From the NCBI GenBank assembly GCA_046346665.1, contig JAXMHQ010000021.1, forward strand, positions 27,421-91,420: DNA of 64,000 nt, read 5' to 3'. A model generated the notes under the pieces. That model was not told the DNA's origin. It worked only from the letters and a program-made list of their open reading frames with translations, and searched no databases. The DNA is from JAXMHQ01 sp046346665 (GTDB lineage: Bacteria > Verrucomicrobiota > Verrucomicrobiia > Limisphaerales > JAXMHQ01). Position 1 is the first letter of the stretch. Each line of letters begins with the position of its first letter. Position numbers and translations under genes: made by a program. This document shows positions 59,162 to 64,000 of this stretch, one piece after another.

Positions 59162-60685
59162 TTATTGTTTATCCGGCGCTGGACGTTTTTTTTCTTTTTG
59201 ATTGGCGTTGGAATTGCCCACGGCGAACGCGAGGGCGGCGGCGGAGTCGAGCAGTTCGGCCCGGCTTTCCACGATGGTGGTGCGGGCGTGGGCCAGGTCG
59301 CGCTCGGCGGCCAGCAGGTCAATCAACGTGCCGAGGCCATTCTGATATTTTGTGGTGTTGGCGTCGTAAGCATCCTGCGATGCAGTCAACAATGCTTGCG
59401 CGGCCTCATATTGCACCAGCGCGGTTTTCACATCCACGTAGGATTTCCAGACTTCGCGCATGGCTTTCAGTTGCAGGGCGGACAACTGGGCGGCGGCCTG
59501 GCGGTGCTGGGCTTCGGCCTCACGCAGTTTGTTGCGGCGCAGAAAGCCGTCGAAGATGTCCCAGGAAACTGTCAGGTTGATGCCGTAAATCATGTCGTTG
59601 TAATCAAACGGGCCGGTGGTTTTCCCGCCGGTGTAGGCATCAAAGCGACTGTAGGTCTGGCCGACAGAACCGTTCAGTCCGAGTTGCGGATAATATGCAG
59701 CCTTCGCCCTGCTCACGTCGGCCTCACTGGCACGCAACGCGGCGAGTTGCGCGGCCAGGTCGGGACGTTTCGCCAGCGCCTGATCCATGGTGAGCTCCAC
59801 CGAATTCGTCAGTTCCGCCGGCAACGGTAGCGCGGACATCGGGGCCACCTTCAACGGCGTGGTTGGTGCAATGCCCACGGCTTCGGCGAGCGCCGATTGC
59901 GCATCCGTGACGCTGCGTTGCGCGGAACTCAGGTTGTATTCGGCGAGCACGCGATCCTGCCGTGCGAGCAGCAAGTCCGGCTGTGTGGCGAGGCCGGCGT
60001 CCAATCGTGCCTGCGCCGCTTCCTCGACCGCTTGCGCGGATTTCAGCGCCGCTTGCATCGCGTCCACCGTGGCGCGACTGGCGTCGTAGGCATAATAACT
60101 TTTCTGCACATTGTAGGCTACCTGCTGATGTGTGCGGTTGAATTGAAAATTGGACTGCAGCAACGTCTGCACCGCCGCATCAATCTTCGCTTGGCGCCGC
60201 CCGAAATCGAGCAACGTCCATTGCAAGGTCAGCTCCGGCATGACGCTCGGGCCGTAAGTGGACAGTCCGCCGGTGGGGGTGGGATCTTCTTCGCGCGCGT
60301 AGCCGGCGGAGGCCAAAAACGCCAGCGTCGGATACCAGTCGCTGTCGGCGATGCCCAGGCGGGCCGCCTCGGCGCGGGCCTGTTCCCAGGCGATGCGGGT
60401 CTGCGGGTTTGCCTCCTGCGCGAGGATAATGAGCGAAATCAGATCGTAGGTCTTGTCCGGATGCGTCGTGACAGAAATTCCCAACTGATGCGCGAAGTCG
60501 GTGTTCGTCGTTGAAATGCTTGAAGCAGATTGATAATCGGTGGAGTTCCATGGCTTGCCGCCTGTAGGCGGAGCCTTGGGCTGACCATGCTCAGCATCCT
60601 GACTTGAAGTGCAACTGGGTAAGACGACCAGCATTCCAAATAGCGCGGTTACCACGATTAGCGAGCATGAGTGTGGCCGTTCCAT
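59162..60685 (-). CDS. TolC-family outer-membrane efflux protein
   Basis: 507 residues with a lipoprotein signal (VTALFGMLVVLPSCTSS, lipobox LPSC). Two outer-membrane-efflux repeats: ANPQTRIAWEQARAEAARLG with SDWYPTLAFLASAGY, and KRPDLAAQLAALRASEADVS with YYPQLGLNGSVGQTYS. Long coiled-coil helices follow each. As first gene of the operon it supplies the outer-membrane channel for the HlyD-FUSC pump. The C-terminus is lysine-rich. Confidence 0.93.
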   Translation of the reverse strand: MERPHSCSLIVVTALFGMLVVLPSCTSSQDAEHGQPKAPPTGGKPWNSTDYQSASSISTTNTDFAHQLGISVTTHPDKTYDLISLIILAQEANPQTRIAWEQARAEAARLGIADSDWYPTLAFLASAGYAREEDPTPTGGLSTYGPSVMPELTLQWTLLDFGRRQAKIDAAVQTLLQSNFQFNRTHQQVAYNVQKSYYAYDASRATVDAMQAALKSAQAVEEAAQARLDAGLATQPDLLLARQDRVLAEYNLSSAQRSVTDAQSALAEAVGIAPTTPLKVAPMSALPLPAELTNSVELTMDQALAKRPDLAAQLAALRASEADVSRAKAAYYPQLGLNGSVGQTYSRFDAYTGGKTTGPFDYNDMIYGINLTVSWDIFDGFLRRNKLREAEAQHRQAAAQLSALQLKAMREVWKSYVDVKTALVQYEAAQALLTASQDAYDANTTKYQNGLGTLIDLLAAERDLAHARTTIVESRAELLDSAAALAFAVGNSNANQKEKKRPAPDKQ

Positions 60686-61090
60686 CCGCGCGTTGATAGT
60701 CGGTATTTAACTTCGAAAATCAAGCCAATTCCCCCGGCTGCATCTCATTGACGATTGCGTCTTCCTTCAAAATCAAAGTTACTGCTTTAGCATTGCCTGA
60801 AATCCGGCTGCGTTTTACACCCACTCATTCAATCGGCCGAACAAAATCACAGTCGTGGCAGGAAGATTTAAGCGGATGTCTAAATTTCTGTTTTATACTT
60901 TCAAAGGTTGATATTTTTTACGGCCAAACACGACCAAGCACGGCAAAAGCTGAAATGAATAAAACCATTGTGGGCATTGAGCGAATCAGTGATTGCATCC
61001 CGAAACTAAACATAGCAAAAAGCGGCTTTTACAATTTCGAGCCAGTGAGCTCGCTTAGCTCTTCTGCGAACCGAATTCAGCGCAATTTAA
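60686..61090. other. Gene-free, comparatively AT-rich region
   Basis: About 400 bp upstream of the efflux operon and downstream of the AEC carrier. No supported gene or repeat was seen; the promoter of the operon should lie near 60690-60760. Confidence 0.5.
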
Positions 61091-62038
61091 TCACAGCAGC
61101 ACAAACAATGCTGGCAGCGTGATCACCGACAATGCAGTGCTAAACAACACCAACGAAGCGGCCAGACGATCATCGCAATCGTAAGCGCTGCACAACGTCA
61201 CAGCCAGCATGGCCGAGGGCATGGCGGCTTCCAGCACCAGCACCTGAAGCTGCCAGGAACCTGGCCCGAGCGATTTTCCCAAAAACCAGGCCAGCAACGG
61301 CATGACCAGAAGCTTGCTTGCCGCCACCAGTGACGCCGCCAGCAGCAGCCGGCCTGGAAAGCGGAATTGCAACAGCAGCCCAACCGCCAGCGTCACCAGA
61401 AACGTGTTGGCCTCACCAACAATCTTCAGGGCATTCATCAACTTGTCATAGACCGGATTCGACACCGGCCCCACGAAAACCGACAACAAAAGGCCGATGA
61501 CCAAGGCAAAAAAGATTGGCGAGCGAAAGTAACGCAGGCTGGCCCGCGTCCGTTCGGAAGCCGGCACGTTGGATCCGCCATAGTGAATCGCAATCATGGT
61601 TCCCAACAGGAAAATCAGCGGCTGCGATCCGATCCCGGACAGCATCACCGCCTCGGTCAGATCATTGCGGTCGCCCGGAAATATCTGGGCGACGACGGTA
61701 AAACCCAGCATCGAAGCATTGGCAAAACCACTGGCCAGGATCACTGCAGCCGTCTGCGGCCGACCCAAGCGCAGCCATCTGGCAATTAACCATCCGAGCG
61801 CCAGACAGGCCACGCCCGCGCTCAACATGACCAGTGCCAACCCAAGTTCATTCCATAAAATCTGGCTGCGGCTCAAGGTCACCAGCACGATGGCCGGCAG
61901 GGTGACGTTGGTTACCAGCCGCGAAATCATCTTGCCATGCGCTTTTTCGAGAAAACCCAGCCGTTTCAGCAGCAGCGCAAAAAAGATCAGCGCCAAAAGC
62001 GTGGCAACTGCTGACACGGCACGAAATGCTTCACTCAT
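61091..62038 (-). CDS. AEC-family transporter
   Basis: 315 residues from ATG 62038 (MSEAFRAVSAVATLLALIFFALLLKRLG). Ten hydrophobic segments in two five-helix halves, as in the auxin-efflux-carrier family: NVTLPAIVLVTLSR, LASGFANASMLGFTVVAQIF, ALKIVGEANTFLVTLAVGLLL and EAAMPSAMLAVTLCSAYDCD. Members export organic acids such as malate or malonate. It lies 124 bp downstream of a decarboxylase-like gene on the same strand, so the pair may handle one metabolite. Confidence 0.9.
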   Translation of the reverse strand: MSEAFRAVSAVATLLALIFFALLLKRLGFLEKAHGKMISRLVTNVTLPAIVLVTLSRSQILWNELGLALVMLSAGVACLALGWLIARWLRLGRPQTAAVILASGFANASMLGFTVVAQIFPGDRNDLTEAVMLSGIGSQPLIFLLGTMIAIHYGGSNVPASERTRASLRYFRSPIFFALVIGLLLSVFVGPVSNPVYDKLMNALKIVGEANTFLVTLAVGLLLQFRFPGRLLLAASLVAASKLLVMPLLAWFLGKSLGPGSWQLQVLVLEAAMPSAMLAVTLCSAYDCDDRLAASLVLFSTALSVITLPALFVLL

Positions 62039-62161
62039 ACGAGCCGCCTTTCCCGTGCTGTCGGCACTGGGTTGGTCGATTTGGCAATGGCAAGCGCATT
62101 TTGTCCTTGGATCGTGACTCAGCCCGCGACAGCCAAACAAGCTGCCACAGCCAAATGATCA

Positions 62162-63775
62162 TCAAGGTTCACGATGAATGATGAGAAAACTTGGACCTGC
62201 ATGATTCAGCGCGCTTGCGAGGACATCCGCAATCCTGTCTACAGCGGTGATTGTCTCCACTCGTGCGCCCAATCCGCTGGCGATTTTCTCCACGTCCACC
62301 TTGGGGTCATCAAAATCCAGGCCCACGAATTGCGTCTGTTCCATCAGTGTTCCCATGGATCGGCACCAAAGGTCCTTGAGCAACCGATACTCGTTGTTCA
62401 CAAAACAGACGAACACAACCGGAATGCGATATCGGGCAGCGGTCCAGATCGCATGGATTGAAAACAGGCTGCCGCCATCGCCAACGAAGCAGACGGCGTG
62501 CTTGCCCGTCGCGAGACCGATACCGGTGCCAAGCGGCATGGCCCAACCCAAGCCGCCACCGCGGGGCGAGAAATGGACATTCTGGAATCCGAGCGCGACC
62601 GCCATGTCTTGCACGATGGCATCTTCGGAAGACCCCTCGGTAATGATGTGGGTTGCGATATCCAGATTTTTCAGCACGCCCAGGATCAATTCATTGCTGG
62701 GATTTCCGCCCGCTGCGGAATACTTGGATTCCAAGGCAGCCAAGGTTGTTCCAGGATTTTTTCGAACGACGACATGCGGTGTTGCGCCCAGCGCCGCGGC
62801 AATGGCATCCAAAGTCGCCCGAACGTCTCCTAGCACCGCCAAATCACAGGGATAATCAAAGCCCAACTGGCTGGTGGCCGGGGTTATCTGGATAACTTGC
62901 AATTCACCGGGCAGCGCCGAGGTGCCGTTGTAGGTGAACGTGTCCACCTTCTCGCCGACCAACAGCATGGTGTGGTAGCCGCTGAGTATCGCGCGGATTT
63001 CCCGGGTGGTGGGCGGAAGCTGGCCGCGATAATTCGGATGCAACGGATCAACTGTCCCCTGAACATGGAATGGCGCGGCAAAAATGTCGGCGTCCAACGC
63101 CGTGGCAATTTGATTTAGGGCGCTGACACCCTGCGCGGCCCCGACGGCGTAGTCGGCAACGATGGCGAGCTTTTTTGCCGGAATCGCTTTCAACGCCCGG
63201 ATCACCTCACCCAGCGCCCGGGGCACGGTGTCATCAATGATCCGGGTTTTCTTGAATGTGACATGAGCCGTCCGCTCCAGCATGAAATTCATGGGAATGG
63301 AAAGGAACACCGGCCCGGCCGGCTGAAGTTGTGCCTGCAAATGGCAGCGCTGCAACGCAACCGCCAGTTCATCCACGCTGGCCACCTCGTAGGCATATTT
63401 TGTCGCAGTTTCCGCGAGGCGCGTATTAGGCGCTCCCAGCACGGGATTGTGAATCAGGAAGCGGGAATCCTGTTGGCCGTTGACGACCAGCAACGGGATG
63501 CCGGACATCAGCGCGTTACGCATGTTGAACATTCCATTGGCGAGTCCCGGATAAGTATGCAGGCTCACAACGGAAGGCTTGCCAGTGATGAGAGCATACC
63601 CGGCGGCGATGCCGGCAGCGCTGGACTCATGCAAAGCCAGAATGTAGGTGGCTTTGGATTCTGCCACGGCGGCCAGGAACGTCGTCTCGGTCGTGCCGGG
63701 ATTGCCAAACACGTAGGGGATGTCAAAAGTTTCGAGAAAATCCCGGATTAATTCACCGCCGGTTCGTTCGATCAT
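62162..63775 (-). CDS. Thiamine-diphosphate enzyme, benzoylformate decarboxylase-like
   Basis: 537 residues from ATG 63775 (MIERTGGELIRDFLETFDIPYVFG) with AGAGG upstream; GTG 63781 is less likely. ThDP enzyme layout: N-terminal Pyr domain with catalytic Glu in ILALHESSAAGIAAGYAL, middle domain, and C-terminal PP domain with GDGGSLFSIHAIWTAARYRI ... FVNNEYRLLK (GDG...NN cofactor motif). FGNPGTTETTFL recalls benzoylformate decarboxylase and related 2-oxo-acid decarboxylases. The substrate is uncertain. Confidence 0.85.
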   Translation of the reverse strand: MIERTGGELIRDFLETFDIPYVFGNPGTTETTFLAAVAESKATYILALHESSAAGIAAGYALITGKPSVVSLHTYPGLANGMFNMRNALMSGIPLLVVNGQQDSRFLIHNPVLGAPNTRLAETATKYAYEVASVDELAVALQRCHLQAQLQPAGPVFLSIPMNFMLERTAHVTFKKTRIIDDTVPRALGEVIRALKAIPAKKLAIVADYAVGAAQGVSALNQIATALDADIFAAPFHVQGTVDPLHPNYRGQLPPTTREIRAILSGYHTMLLVGEKVDTFTYNGTSALPGELQVIQITPATSQLGFDYPCDLAVLGDVRATLDAIAAALGATPHVVVRKNPGTTLAALESKYSAAGGNPSNELILGVLKNLDIATHIITEGSSEDAIVQDMAVALGFQNVHFSPRGGGLGWAMPLGTGIGLATGKHAVCFVGDGGSLFSIHAIWTAARYRIPVVFVCFVNNEYRLLKDLWCRSMGTLMEQTQFVGLDFDDPKVDVEKIASGLGARVETITAVDRIADVLASALNHAGPSFLIIHREP

Positions 63776-64000
63776 ACGCACCTCTCAATTAGTTCTAAGA
63801 TCACACAACGCTCAGCGAACATGCCCGAATCACTCACTTGTTCACGATTGGCATCGCGACAACTGCCGGACGCTACAGAGATATGTCTCATCGGTCAAAA
63901 CAATGGCAGCACTGTTTTCAATTCAACACGGACTCACACCGGGTGCGATTTACGGCGAGGGTCAGGAGCGCGGCTGTGTCCGCCAGGACCAGCCGCAGAA
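63776..64000. other. Upstream region with family E repeat
   Basis: This is the upstream region of the decarboxylase-like gene; no complete gene. GAGCGCGGCTGTGTCCGCCA followed by GGACCAGCCGCAG at 63966-64000 is a copy of family E and continues off the window. Confidence 0.5.

Noticed and set aside
60748..61122. 124-codon plus-strand ORF upstream of the efflux operon
   Set aside because: Its end overlaps the AEC carrier gene, it has no ribosome-binding site and its composition is not protein-like.

Overview
The window looks like chromosomal DNA of a GC-rich Gram-negative bacterium, most likely a member of the Verrucomicrobiota (Pedosphaera/Limisphaerales-like). The reasons are an ECF sigma factor fused to a membrane-anchored C-terminal domain, several families of short dispersed palindromes, outer-membrane proteins, and an integron integrase with an N-terminal extension. 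The placement is inferred from gene style, not from a marker gene. I saw no rRNA or tRNA gene.

Positions 1-12068 are the attI-proximal part of a chromosomal integron. The first 133 codons of an integrase gene read off the left edge on the minus strand. They are followed by a putative attI with a 15-bp direct repeat and a promoter-like sequence facing the array, and then by about 22 gene cassettes, all on the plus strand. Fourteen attC sites are exactly 126 bp long and nearly identical, two are 99 bp and of another lineage, and the distal ones are longer or degenerate. In most cassettes the R'' core is the exact reverse complement of the R' core at the start of the same cassette, and a stem position co-varies between attC sites. 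Cassette products are small and mostly unrecognised: membrane, secreted and lipoprotein-like proteins, a protein present in three copies, a SUKH protein, an HExxH protein and two NTF2-like proteins.

From 12.1 to 14.8 kb the DNA is decayed: a small inverted-repeat element, dispersed palindromes, a frameshifted GldG-like gene and a broken IS256-type transposase. From 14.98 to 19.67 kb lies a three-gene porin-cytochrome cluster (9-heme secreted cytochrome, 8-heme MtrA/DmsE-like cytochrome, MtrB/PioB-like barrel) that could carry electrons across the outer membrane. A convergent NtrC-type regulator and histidine kinase follow, then a candidate structured RNA with an intrinsic terminator at 22.7 kb.

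From 22.9 to 51.5 kb most genes are housekeeping: tsaD, a C-terminal processing protease, thioredoxin-like proteins, a YgbA-like protein, hisH, signal peptidase I, an AlkA-like glycosylase, purM, an FKBP isomerase, purD, an acyl-CoA ligase, the fused sigma factor, an ABC exporter, def, parB, rpe, a phosphohexomutase, a ThuA-like protein and a GH43 enzyme. An intact ISAs1-type element with a 10-bp target duplication sits inside a dispersed palindrome at 28.2-29.4 kb.

From 51.7 to 55.2 kb a GntR-type sugar regulator is coupled to a GH94-like enzyme. From 55.5 to 60.7 kb there is a four-gene efflux operon (TolC, YtcA, HlyD, FUSC) resembling E. coli ytcA-mdtNOP. The window ends with an AEC carrier and a benzoylformate decarboxylase-like enzyme.
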